Positions 7,890 through 16,306 of a DNA stretch of 64,000 bases are shown here, one piece after another. The position numbers were made by a program, and so were the translations under genes. The notes under the pieces are model-generated. The model was not told where the DNA came from and did not search any database. It was given only the letters and a program-made list of their open reading frames with translations. Positions within the stretch are counted from its first letter, which is position 1, and each line of letters opens with the position of its first letter. Source of the DNA: DATEDA01 sp963754305 (GTDB lineage Bacteria; Pseudomonadota; Gammaproteobacteria; Burkholderiales; SG8-39); the NCBI GenBank assembly GCA_963754305.1, contig CAVWFR010000011.1:1-64000 (forward strand), read 5' to 3'.

Positions 7890-8867
7890 ATGCCGACATT
7901 CAAGTCATGGCACGTCCGCGCCGCGGTCACCGCGTTCGCGGCGGCGATGAGCGCGACGGCACTCGCGCAGAGCTTCCCCGCCAAGCCGGTCCGCGTGGTG
8001 GTGCCCTACCCGCCCGGCGGACCCACCGACATCGTGGCGAGAGTCGTAAGCCAGAAGCTCTCCGAGCAAACCGGGCAACAGTTCGTGGTCGAGAACCGCG
8101 CCGGCGCAGGCGGCAACATCGGCGCGGAGGCCGTCGCCCGCGCGCCGGCCGACGGGTACACGCTGCTGGTCGCCACCACCGCGCACGCGATCAACCCGTC
8201 GCTCTTCAAGCAGCTCGGGTACGACCTGCAGAAAGACTTCGCGCCCGTTTCCCAGCTCACTGCCGGGCCGCTCGTCATCGTCGCCAATCCGGCGCTGCCG
8301 GCGAAGAACGTGCAGGAGCTGATCGCGCTCGCGAAGTCCAAACCCGGCCGGATCAATTTCGCGTCGTCGGGCAACGGGCAATCGACGCACCTCTCCGCGG
8401 AGCTCTTCAACTCGATGGCCGGCACGAAGATGAACCACGTGCCGTACAAGGGCAGTGCGCCGGCCCTGACCGACGTGATCGCCGGCCAGGCCGACCTGAT
8501 GTTCGACACCATGCTGTCGGCGATGCCGCAGGTGAAGACCGGCAAGCTGAAGGCGCTCGCCGTCACCAGCGCCGCCCGCTCGCCGGCCGCGCCCGATCTG
8601 CCGACGGTCGCGGAGTCGGGGCTCCCGGGCTACGAGGCGATCGCATGGAACGGCCTGCTCGCGCCGGTCGGGACGCCGAAGGACGTGGTCGCGAAGCTCA
8701 ACGCCGAGCTGAAGCGCGCGCTCGAGAACCCGGAGGTGAAAGAGCGGTTCGCGGCGCAGGGGTTCAGCGCGACCTGGACCGCGCCGGAGAATTTCAGCGC
8801 GTTCCTGCAGTCGGAGGTCGCCAAGTGGGGCAAGGTCGTGAAGGCTTCCGGTGCGACGGTGGACTGA
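7890..8867 (+). CDS. Bug/TctC-family periplasmic solute receptor
   Basis: 325-aa secreted receptor with a signal peptide ending SATALAQ (residue 27), then FPAKPVRVVVPYPPGGPTD and the family landmarks NRAGAGGNIGAEAVA, MNHVPYKGSAPALTD and LPTVAESGLPGYEA. It should bind a carboxylate-type solute for a tripartite tricarboxylate transporter; no TctA/TctB membrane genes occur in the window, as is common for Bug proteins. AAAGGAG lies upstream of ATG 7890. It sits inside the IclR operon between the DUF35 and MaoC genes, so its ligand is probably the acid degraded by this pathway or a relative. Confidence 0.92.
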   Translation: MPTFKSWHVRAAVTAFAAAMSATALAQSFPAKPVRVVVPYPPGGPTDIVARVVSQKLSEQTGQQFVVENRAGAGGNIGAEAVARAPADGYTLLVATTAHAINPSLFKQLGYDLQKDFAPVSQLTAGPLVIVANPALPAKNVQELIALAKSKPGRINFASSGNGQSTHLSAELFNSMAGTKMNHVPYKGSAPALTDVIAGQADLMFDTMLSAMPQVKTGKLKALAVTSAARSPAAPDLPTVAESGLPGYEAIAWNGLLAPVGTPKDVVAKLNAELKRALENPEVKERFAAQGFSATWTAPENFSAFLQSEVAKWGKVVKASGATVD

Positions 8868-8871
8868 CGCC

Positions 8872-9750
8872 GTGATCGACTACGCCAAGCTGAAGGACTG
8901 GTCCTTCCCGGCCGTCGAGCACGACTACACCGCCGACGACGCGATGCTCTACGCGCTCGGGCTGGGACTCGGCGCCGACCCGATGGACGAGCGCCAGCTC
9001 CGGTTCGTCAACGACACCGCGACCGGCACGCCGCAGGCGCTGCCGACGATGGCTGTGATCCTCGGCTATCCCGGTTCGTGGATGCGCGATCCCGCCAGCG
9101 GCATCGATTTTTCGATGATCGTGCACGGCGAGGAAACGGTCGCGTGGCACAAGCCGATCCCGGCCGCGGGGACGGTCGTGGCCACGCACCGCATCACGAG
9201 CGTCGTCGACAAGGGCGCGGGCAAGGGCGCGATCGTCACCTACGACAAGGAGCTCGTCGACAAATCGAGCGGCGAGCGCCTCGCGACGATCACCCACAGC
9301 ACGTTCTGCCGCGGGGACGGCGGCTTCTCCGCGCGCGACGGCAAGTCCGACCCGCCTACGCCGCCGCCGCCGCGGGTGCCCGAGCGCTCGCCGGACGCGG
9401 TGTGCGAGCTCGCGACCTTGCCGCAGCAGGCGCTGCTCTACCGGCTGTGCGCCGACCGCAACCCGCTGCATTCGGAACCCGCCGCGGCGCGCCGCGCGGG
9501 TTTCGACCGCCCGATCCTGCACGGCCTGTGCACCTACGGCGTAGCCGGGCACGCGATCCTCGCGACCTGCTGCGACTACGAGCCGCAGCGGCTGCGAAGC
9601 CTTGCCGCACGCTTCTCCTCGCCGGTGTTCCCGGGCGAGACGATCCGCGTCGAGATGTATCGCGAGGGCGCCGAGATCGCTTTCCGCGCGCGGGTCAAGG
9701 AGCGCGACAAGGTCGTGCTCGACTACGGCCGCGCCGCGCTCGCGCACTGA
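8872..9750 (+). CDS. Double-hotdog MaoC/hydratase-2 family enoyl-CoA hydratase
   Basis: 292-aa protein resembling the hydratase-2 module of peroxisomal multifunctional enzyme 2: an N-terminal non-catalytic hotdog (DYAKLKDWSFPAVEHDYTADD) and a C-terminal catalytic hotdog with the hydratase-2 pattern LYRLCADRNPLH ... GFDRPILHGLCTYG. It should add water to trans-2-enoyl-CoA giving the (3R)-hydroxyacyl-CoA. Starts at GTG 8872, 4 nt after the receptor stop; an upstream in-frame ATG at 8851 lies inside the receptor gene. With the SCP-x-like protein and the DECR-like reductase downstream, the operon resembles peroxisomal-type beta-oxidation of branched or unsaturated acyl-CoA. Confidence 0.9.
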   Translation: MIDYAKLKDWSFPAVEHDYTADDAMLYALGLGLGADPMDERQLRFVNDTATGTPQALPTMAVILGYPGSWMRDPASGIDFSMIVHGEETVAWHKPIPAAGTVVATHRITSVVDKGAGKGAIVTYDKELVDKSSGERLATITHSTFCRGDGGFSARDGKSDPPTPPPPRVPERSPDAVCELATLPQQALLYRLCADRNPLHSEPAAARRAGFDRPILHGLCTYGVAGHAILATCCDYEPQRLRSLAARFSSPVFPGETIRVEMYREGAEIAFRARVKERDKVVLDYGRAALAH

Positions 9751-9779
9751 ATCACGACGTCAAACCTGGAGCAGTCCCG

Positions 9780-10757
9780 ATGAGAACGTTCACTCGCCGC
9801 CGCTTCCTCGTCGCCACCAGCGCGCTCGGGGCCGCCACATCGCTGCCCGGCTTCGCGCAGGCCTATCCCGCGAAGCCCGTGCGGTTCATCGTGCCGTTCC
9901 CGCCGGGCGGGCCGGTCGATGCCACCGCACGTGCGTTCGCTGCCAAGCTCCCGGAGTACTGGGGGCAGCAGGCGATCGTGGACAACCGCGCGGGTGCGGG
10001 CGGCATCGTGGGTGCGGAGATCGCGGCCAAGTCGCCGGGCGACGGCTACACCGTCTTCGTCTGCAGCATCCATCACTCGGTGCTGCCCGGCATGAAGGCG
10101 GGCCTCTCGTACGACATCGAGAAGGACTTCGTGCCGGTGACCTTCGCCGCACTCTTCCCGATCATCCTGGTGGCGCATCCGTCGGTGCCGGCGAAGAACG
10201 TGAGCGAGCTGATCGCCTACGCGAAGGCCAACCCCGGCAAGCTCAGCTACGGCTCCGCCGGCAACGGCGGCGGCACGCACCTCGCGGGCGAGCTCTTCAA
10301 GAGCCTCGCCGGCGTGGATCTCCTGCACGTCCCGTACAAGGGCAGCGCGCCGGCGATGGCCGATCTCCTCGGCGGGCAGGTGCAGCTGATGTTCAGCGAC
10401 GCGCCGACCGCGCTGCCGCACCTGAAGAGCGGCCGGGTGCGCGCGCTCGGCGTCGGGAGCCCGAAGCGCTCCGCGCTCGTCCCCGACGTGCCGACGATCG
10501 CGGAGTCGGGGGTCAAGGGCTACGACGCCTACTCGTGGGCCGGCGTCGTCGCGCCGGCGTCGACGCCGCCCGCGATCGTAGCGAAGCTGAACGCGGACAT
10601 CGTCAAGGCGCTCAGCGATCCGGAGGTCAAGCAGCGCCTGCTGCAGGCCGGCGCCGAGGCGATGCCCGGCACGCCCGGCGAGTTCGGCAAGATGCTACGC
10701 GCCGAGATGACCAAGTGGGCGAAGGTCGTCAAGGACGGCAAGATCCAGGCGGATTGA
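9780..10757 (+). CDS. Bug/TctC-family receptor with Tat-like signal
   Basis: 325-aa receptor. The N terminus TRRRFLVATSALGAATSLPG resembles a twin-arginine signal, unlike the Sec-type leaders of the other Bug receptors here; cleavage is likely after GFAQA. The mature part starts YPAKPVRFIVPFPPGGPVD and includes LLHVPYKGSAPAMADLLGG. Predicted periplasmic solute-binding protein for a tripartite tricarboxylate-type system. Encoded 29 nt after the MaoC gene and 2 nt before the next crotonase gene in the IclR operon. The ligand is unknown. Confidence 0.92.
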   Translation: MRTFTRRRFLVATSALGAATSLPGFAQAYPAKPVRFIVPFPPGGPVDATARAFAAKLPEYWGQQAIVDNRAGAGGIVGAEIAAKSPGDGYTVFVCSIHHSVLPGMKAGLSYDIEKDFVPVTFAALFPIILVAHPSVPAKNVSELIAYAKANPGKLSYGSAGNGGGTHLAGELFKSLAGVDLLHVPYKGSAPAMADLLGGQVQLMFSDAPTALPHLKSGRVRALGVGSPKRSALVPDVPTIAESGVKGYDAYSWAGVVAPASTPPAIVAKLNADIVKALSDPEVKQRLLQAGAEAMPGTPGEFGKMLRAEMTKWAKVVKDGKIQAD

Positions 10758-10759
10758 CG

Positions 10760-11560
10760 ATGAACGAGAGTCCTGCGGAAGGCGCGCGCCTGCTGGCGGA
10801 GCGGCGGGGGCGCACGCTGGTGCTCACCATCAGCAACCCTGCGGCACGGAACGCGATCAGCCCCGACCTCTATCGCGTCGCGCACGCGGCGTTCCGTGAT
10901 GCAGCGGCGGACCCCGGGATCGGCACGATCGTCCTCACGGGCGAAGGCGCGCACTTCTGCGGCGGCGGCAACCTCAATCGCCTCCTCGCGCAGCGCGACC
11001 TGCCGCCGGCCACGCAGGCCGGTCACCTGGACGCTCTGCACGACTGGATCGTCGCGATGCGCGAGTGTCCCAAGCCGGTGATCGCCGCGGTCGAAGGCGC
11101 GGCCGCCGGCGGCGGCTTCTCGGTGTGCCTAGGCTGCGACCTGATCGTCGCCGCGGAGGACGCGAAGTTCGTTATGTCCTACGTCAAGATCGGGCTCTCG
11201 CCCGACGGCGGAGGCTCCGAAGCGCTCGCGAACGCCCTGCCCCCGCAGGCCGCGCTCGAATTGCTGCTCGACGGCGCGCCGGTCACCGCGGCGCGGCTGC
11301 ACGCGCTCGGCATCGTCAACCGGGTCGTCGCCCGCGGCGGCGCACTCCGCGAGGCGCTCGCCTGGGCTGACCGGTTGGCGCAGGGCCCCGCCTTCGCGCA
11401 GGCGCGCATCAAGCAGCTCGTCTACGCGGCGCGCGGGCGGACGCAACGCGCCCAGCTCGACGCCGAGCGCGACGCTTTCGTCACCGGCCTGTATCACGGC
11501 GAGTGCGGCGAGGGCATCGCCGCCTTTCTCGAGAAGAGGCCGGCCCGCTTCGTGTCCTGA
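10760..11560 (+). CDS. Enoyl-CoA hydratase/isomerase (PaaG-like)
   Basis: 266-aa crotonase-fold protein. Landmarks are the oxyanion loop GEGAHFCGGGNL, GAAAGGGFSVCLGCD and VKIGLSPDGGGS. The first hydratase glutamate position is occupied by Phe-Ser (GGGFS) and the second region reads IGLSPDGGGS, the pattern of PaaG-type isomerases rather than hydratases, so double-bond isomerisation is more likely than hydration. ATG 10760 follows the receptor stop by 2 nt. Isomerase plus DECR-like reductase would let the pathway process odd-positioned double bonds. Confidence 0.87.
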   Translation: MNESPAEGARLLAERRGRTLVLTISNPAARNAISPDLYRVAHAAFRDAAADPGIGTIVLTGEGAHFCGGGNLNRLLAQRDLPPATQAGHLDALHDWIVAMRECPKPVIAAVEGAAAGGGFSVCLGCDLIVAAEDAKFVMSYVKIGLSPDGGGSEALANALPPQAALELLLDGAPVTAARLHALGIVNRVVARGGALREALAWADRLAQGPAFAQARIKQLVYAARGRTQRAQLDAERDAFVTGLYHGECGEGIAAFLEKRPARFVS

Positions 11561-11574
11561 GCGCGGCCCCCCGA

Positions 11575-12459
11575 ATGAATAGCGACCCGGTCTTCCGCGA
11601 CGATCTCCTTGCCGGGCAGCGCATCCTCGTCACCGGCGGCGGCACCGGGCTCGGCCGGGAGATCGCGGCGAAGTATCTCGCGCTCGGCGCGACGGTCTGG
11701 ATCTGCGGCCGGCGCGGCACCGTGCTGGAGGAGACCGCGGCGGCGTTGATGCGTGCGCACGGCGGAATGATGAGGACGCACGCGGTCGACATCCGCGACG
11801 CCGCAGCGGTCGACGCGATGATCGAGACGATCTGGGCCGACGGCGCGCTCACCGGACTCGTCAACAACGCGGCTGGAAACTTCATCTCGCCGACCGAGGA
11901 CGTCTCCCCGCGCGGCTTCGACGCGATCGCCGACATCGTCCTGCACGGGACGTTCTACGTGACCAACGCGGTCGGCAAGCGCTGGATCCGCGATCGCCTC
12001 CGCGGCTCGATCGTGTCGATCGTCGCCACCTGGGTCTGGACCGGCTCGCCGTTCGCGGTGCCCTCCGCAATGGCGAAATCCGGCGTGCACGCGATGACGA
12101 AGTCGCTCGCGATCGAGTGGGGCCGGCACGGCATCCGCGTCAACGCGATCGCGCCCGGCGTGTTTCCGACCGAGGGCATGTCGTCGCGCCTCGACCCCGG
12201 CGAGGATCCCGAGGCGCGCGGCGCGGTGAACCCGATGGGCAGAGTCGGCCGGATGGAGGAGCTGCAGAACCTCGCCGCGTTCCTGATGCGCGGCGGCTGC
12301 GACTGGCTGACCGGCGAGACGGTCGCGATCGACGGCGCGGGACACCTCGCGTATGGCGCGCAGCTCACCCGGCTCTTCGCGCTCGGCCCGGAAGACTGGG
12401 CGCGCAAGCGCGCGCTCATCAAGGCACAGAACGCGAAGGACAAGGCCGCGCGCTCCTGA
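11575..12459 (+). CDS. SDR-family oxidoreductase, 2,4-dienoyl-CoA reductase-like
   Basis: 294-aa short-chain dehydrogenase/reductase. The Rossmann motif VTGGGTGLGREIA is at about residues 19-31, NNAAGN mid-domain, and IRVNAIAPGVFPTEGM near the C terminus. The usual catalytic YxxxK is replaced by SAMAK (within PSAMAKSGVHAMTKSLAIEWG), as in peroxisomal-type 2,4-dienoyl-CoA reductases, which use Lys without the Tyr. I infer NADPH-dependent reduction of a dienoyl-CoA. ATG 11575 is chosen since upstream in-frame codons lie in the preceding gene. Fourteen nt separate it from that gene. Confidence 0.88.
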   Translation: MNSDPVFRDDLLAGQRILVTGGGTGLGREIAAKYLALGATVWICGRRGTVLEETAAALMRAHGGMMRTHAVDIRDAAAVDAMIETIWADGALTGLVNNAAGNFISPTEDVSPRGFDAIADIVLHGTFYVTNAVGKRWIRDRLRGSIVSIVATWVWTGSPFAVPSAMAKSGVHAMTKSLAIEWGRHGIRVNAIAPGVFPTEGMSSRLDPGEDPEARGAVNPMGRVGRMEELQNLAAFLMRGGCDWLTGETVAIDGAGHLAYGAQLTRLFALGPEDWARKRALIKAQNAKDKAARS

Positions 12460-12489
12460 TACCGCGCTTCTCTCCCGAGGGATCCACCC

Positions 12490-14571
12490 ATGACCGACCT
12501 CCTCCAGTCCGCGATCGACCCCAAGTCGATCGCCATCATCGGCGCCTCCGAGAACATCAACAAGATCGGCGGCCGCCCGATCCTCTACATGGCGCGCTAC
12601 GGCTATCGCGGGAAGATCTATCCGATCAATCCCAACCGGGCCGAGATCCAGGGCCTGACGAGCTACCCCTCGCTCGCCGCGCTGCCCGAGGTCCCCGAGC
12701 TCGCGCTCATCATCGTCGGCGGCGATGCGGCCGTGGCGGCGGTCGACGAATGCGCCGCGCGCGGGGTCAAGACCGCGATCGTGATCGCCTCGGGCTACGG
12801 CGAGACGGGCGCCGCAGGACGTGCGGTGCAGGATGGAATGGTGGCGCGCGCGCGCGCCGCCGGGATGCGGATCATCGGCCCGAACAGCCAGGGCCTCGCG
12901 AACTTCGGCAACGGCGCGGTCGCGAGCTTCTCGACGATGTTCATCGAAGTCGCGCCGCAGGACGGACCGGTGGCGGTCGTCAGCCAGAGCGGCGGAATGT
13001 GCGCGGTGACCTATGGGCTGGTCCGCGGCCGCGGGATCGGCGTCCGCCATGCGCATGCGACCGGCAACGAGGCGGACGTCACCGTGTCCGACCTCACGTG
13101 GGCGGTCGCGCACGACCCGGGCGTGAAGCTCGTCCTGCTCTACCTCGAGAACGTCGCCGATCCGGAGATGCTCGCGCGCGCGGCGGCGTTCGCGCGCGAG
13201 CGCGACCTGCCGATCGTGGCGGTGAAGGCCGGCCGCTCGGCGAGCGGCCAGAAGGCCGCGTCCTCTCACACTGGAGCGCTCGCGAACGAGGACCGAGTGG
13301 TCGACTCTTTCTTCCGCCATCACGGCATCTGGCGCGTGCGCGACCCGCACGCGCTTGCGCTCGCGGCCGAGGCGTACCTCCAGGGCTGGCGCCCGCGAGG
13401 CCGCCGACTGGTCGTGATCAGCAACTCCGGCGCAAGCTGTGTGATGGGCGCCGACGCCTCGGAGGAGCACGCGCTGCCGCTCGCCGAGCTGTCGCCCGCG
13501 ACGCAAGCTGCGGTCGCAGCGAAGCTGCCGGGCTTCGCCAGCACCTCGAACCCGATCGACATCACCGCCGCGCTGCTGTCCAACAGTCATCTCTTCGGCG
13601 ACGTGCTGCCGATCGTCGCGACGGATCCCGCTGCCGACCTCTTCTTCATCAACATCCCGGTCGCGGGCGCCGGCTACGACGTCGAAGCGTTCGCGCGCGA
13701 CACGGCGCAGTTCGCCGCGGCGACCGGCAAGCCGGTAGCGGTCGCCGCGTGGCAGGACTCGGTGGGGGACGTGTTCCGCAAGGCCGGCCTCGCCACCTAT
13801 GCGAACGAGGCCGACGCGCTCGGCGTGCTGGCGCAACTCGCCTCGCACACCGAGCTGATGCGCAAGCCGCGCACGACGTGGCCGGCGGATGAAGCCGTCG
13901 CGGTTCCAGACGGCGCGCACCGCTTCCTGAACGAGGCCGACAGCCTGGCGCTGATCGCGCAGCGGGGCGTGCCGGTCGTGCCCTACAAGCTCTGCAAGAC
14001 CGCGGCGGAGGCGCGCGCCGCGTTCGACGCGCTCGGCGGACCGGTCGCCGTGAAGGCGTGCTCGATCGACGTACCGCACAAGTCGGAGCACGGCCTGGTC
14101 GCGCTCGGCGTCGCGAGCGCCGACGCGGCGGCGCGCGTGTTCGAGTCGCAGTGGGCGAAGCTGGCGGAACTCGGCGCGGCGCGCGACGGCGTGATCGTCG
14201 CCGCGATGCGCAAGGGGCGCCGCGAGCTCATGGTCGGCGCGCGCGTCGATCCCGTATTCGGCCCGGTGGTAATTGTCGGCGACGGCGGCAAGTACGTCGA
14301 GGCGTTGAAGGATTTCGCCGTGCTCGTTCCGCCGTTCGACGCGGCGGACGTCGAGCGGGCGCTGCGCGGATTGCGGATCGCGCCCCTCGTCGACGGCGTG
14401 CGCGGCGAGCCGGCGCTCGACGTCGATGCGCTCGCCGCGGTGGCGATTGGAGTGGGCCGAATGGTCCGCGCCGCACAAGGGAAGATCGCCTCGGTCGATC
14501 TCAACCCGGTGATGGTCGGCGCGGTCGGCGAGGGCGCGCTGGTGGTCGACGCGCTCGTCGAGCGCGGCTGA
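12490..14571 (+). CDS. NDP-forming acyl-CoA synthetase (ACD family)
   Basis: 693-aa single-chain acyl-CoA synthetase of the ADP/NDP-forming superfamily. An N-terminal CoA-binding domain (IAIIGASENINKIGGRPI) is followed by two succinyl-CoA-ligase-like flavodoxin domains (NSQGLANFGNG; SHTGALANEDRV, which holds the phospho-histidine candidate) and a C-terminal ATP-grasp domain (about 470-690; PVAVKACSIDVPHKSEHGLVALGV, KGRRELMVGARVD). It would activate the pathway acid while conserving nucleotide, or work in reverse to recover NTP from an acyl-CoA product. It follows the SDR gene by 30 nt in the same operon. Confidence 0.92.
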   Translation: MTDLLQSAIDPKSIAIIGASENINKIGGRPILYMARYGYRGKIYPINPNRAEIQGLTSYPSLAALPEVPELALIIVGGDAAVAAVDECAARGVKTAIVIASGYGETGAAGRAVQDGMVARARAAGMRIIGPNSQGLANFGNGAVASFSTMFIEVAPQDGPVAVVSQSGGMCAVTYGLVRGRGIGVRHAHATGNEADVTVSDLTWAVAHDPGVKLVLLYLENVADPEMLARAAAFARERDLPIVAVKAGRSASGQKAASSHTGALANEDRVVDSFFRHHGIWRVRDPHALALAAEAYLQGWRPRGRRLVVISNSGASCVMGADASEEHALPLAELSPATQAAVAAKLPGFASTSNPIDITAALLSNSHLFGDVLPIVATDPAADLFFINIPVAGAGYDVEAFARDTAQFAAATGKPVAVAAWQDSVGDVFRKAGLATYANEADALGVLAQLASHTELMRKPRTTWPADEAVAVPDGAHRFLNEADSLALIAQRGVPVVPYKLCKTAAEARAAFDALGGPVAVKACSIDVPHKSEHGLVALGVASADAAARVFESQWAKLAELGAARDGVIVAAMRKGRRELMVGARVDPVFGPVVIVGDGGKYVEALKDFAVLVPPFDAADVERALRGLRIAPLVDGVRGEPALDVDALAAVAIGVGRMVRAAQGKIASVDLNPVMVGAVGEGALVVDALVERG

Positions 14572-14587
14572 GCGCGGGGGAACCGGG

Positions 14588-15943
14588 ATGAACAGGATCA
14601 TTCGCATCGGCTCGGGCTCCGCGTGGTGGGGCGATCGCATCGAGCCGGCGGTACTGAACGCGGAGCGCGGCGATCTCGACTACCTGTGCTTCGAGACGAT
14701 GGCGGAGGCGACGATCTCGGCGGCGCAGGTGCGGGCTCGCCGCGACCCGAGCTTCCCGGGGTATGACACCTATCTCGACGATCGCATGCAGGGCGTGCTC
14801 CCGGCGTGCCTGCGGCGCGGCACGCGGATCGTCAGCAACCAGGGGTGGATCAATCCGAACGGCGCCGCCGAGCGCATCGTGGAGCTCCTGCGCGCCCTGG
14901 GCAAGCGCGGCGTCAAGGTAGCCGCGGTCAGCGGCGGGATGATCACCGATCGCGTCCTCGAGCTGACCGACACCATCATGGAGAACGGTCGGCCGACGGC
15001 CACGCTCGCCCCGAGCCTGATCACCGCCGAGGTCTATCTCGGCGCCGAGCCGATCGTCGAAGCGCTGCAGGCGGGCGCGCAGATCGTGGTCACCGGCCGG
15101 GTCGCCGACCCGTCGATCTTCATGGCGCCGATGATGTACGAGTTCGGGTGGGACCCGCTCGATCATCGCCGACTCGGCCAGGGCAGCGGCATCGGGCACC
15201 TCCTGGAGTGCGGGGCGCAGGTCACCGGCGGCTACTTCAGCGACCCCGGGTTCAAGGACGTGCCGGAACCCTGGAACTTCGGCTTCCCGATCGCGGAGGT
15301 CGAGGACGACGGGAGCGCGGTGATCAGCAAGGTGGCCGGAACCGGCGGCGCGGTGAACCTGATGACGGTGAAGGAGCAGCTCCTCTACGAGGTCCACGAT
15401 CCCGGCAACTACATCACGCCGGACGTCGTGGTCGATTTCACCACCACGCGGCTCGAGCAGGTCGGCCCGGACCGCGTGCGCGTGAGCCGGATCTCGGGCA
15501 AGCCCCGCACGCCGACGCTCAAGGTGTCGATCAGCTGCGCCGAAGGCTTCATCGGCGAGGACATGTTCTTCTACGCCGGGCCCGGCGCGTTGCGCCGCGC
15601 CAGGCTCGCCAAGCGGATCCTCGAGGAGCGATTCGAGATCGTGGGGTTGCAGGCCGAGGAGGTGCGCATCGATTTCCTCGGCATGAACGCGATCCACGGC
15701 GCCGCCTCGCCGAAGGCCTGGCCGGAGCCGTACGAGATCGCCGTCCGCGTGGCCGCGCGCACGCGCACGCGCGAGGAGGCGAACAAGGTCGGCCGCGAGG
15801 TCGACGGCATGGCCGTGTCCGGCATCGCGCACACCGGCAAGCGAGTGCCGCACCAGGATCGCACGCGCGAGATCATCGGCGTGTGGTCGTCGCTCGTGCC
15901 GCGGGAAAAGCTGACGCCGAGCATCGTCTACCTGGAGAGCTAG
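14588..15943 (+). CDS. AtuA-family (DUF1446) acyclic terpene utilisation protein, N-terminal part
   Basis: 451-aa DUF1446/AtuA-core protein. It begins with the family-typical IRIGSGSAWWGDRIEPA and contains YLCFETMAEATI, GGMITDRVLELTD and VTGRVADPSIFMAPMMYEFGW. AtuA-like genes occur in citronellol/geranyl-CoA clusters and many other catabolic operons; the biochemical role is not established. In longer relatives a small C-terminal domain is fused; here that domain is the next gene. ATG 14588 follows the acyl-CoA synthetase by 16 nt. The co-occurrence supports a branched or terpenoid acid substrate but does not prove it. Confidence 0.88.
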   Translation: MNRIIRIGSGSAWWGDRIEPAVLNAERGDLDYLCFETMAEATISAAQVRARRDPSFPGYDTYLDDRMQGVLPACLRRGTRIVSNQGWINPNGAAERIVELLRALGKRGVKVAAVSGGMITDRVLELTDTIMENGRPTATLAPSLITAEVYLGAEPIVEALQAGAQIVVTGRVADPSIFMAPMMYEFGWDPLDHRRLGQGSGIGHLLECGAQVTGGYFSDPGFKDVPEPWNFGFPIAEVEDDGSAVISKVAGTGGAVNLMTVKEQLLYEVHDPGNYITPDVVVDFTTTRLEQVGPDRVRVSRISGKPRTPTLKVSISCAEGFIGEDMFFYAGPGALRRARLAKRILEERFEIVGLQAEEVRIDFLGMNAIHGAASPKAWPEPYEIAVRVAARTRTREEANKVGREVDGMAVSGIAHTGKRVPHQDRTREIIGVWSSLVPREKLTPSIVYLES

Positions 15944-15945
15944 CC

Positions 15946-16290
15946 ATGCGAGTCATGCTGCAGCACGTGGCCCACGCGCGCTCCGGCGACAAGGGCAACA
16001 CCGCGAACATCGCCGTCATCGCCTACGCCGCCGAGCTCTATCCGCTCTTGAAGGAGCAGCTCACCGCCGAGCGGCTCAAGGCGTTCTACCAGGGTGTCAT
16101 CACCGGCAACGTCGAACGTTACGCGGTCGACGGCCTGCACGCGCTCAACTTCGTCGCGCACGGGGCGCTCGGCGGCGGCGTCTCGCGCAGCCTCTGCCTC
16201 GACAACTACGGCAAGGCGCTCTCGGGTGCCCTGCTGGGGTTCGAGCTGGAGATCCCCGACGAGCTGCGCCCGCACCTGCGCAACCTTTAG
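15946..16290 (+). CDS. AtuA C-terminal ferredoxin-fold-like domain protein (split AtuA)
   Basis: 114-aa protein matching the small domain found at the C terminus of full-length AtuA proteins: VMLQHVAHARSGDKGNTANIA, then NFVAHGALGGGVSRSLCLDNYGKALSG. It starts 2 nt after the AtuA-core stop, so the two chains probably form one complex. No catalytic residues can be assigned. Confidence 0.82.
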   Translation: MRVMLQHVAHARSGDKGNTANIAVIAYAAELYPLLKEQLTAERLKAFYQGVITGNVERYAVDGLHALNFVAHGALGGGVSRSLCLDNYGKALSGALLGFELEIPDELRPHLRNL

Positions 16291-16306
16291 CAACCACGGA
16301 GCACTC

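Noticed and set aside
11494..14640. Very long minus-strand open frame (over 1000 codons)
   Set aside because: Antisense to the SDR and acyl-CoA synthetase genes; Arg/His/Ala-rich with no recognisable domain, a GC-bias shadow.
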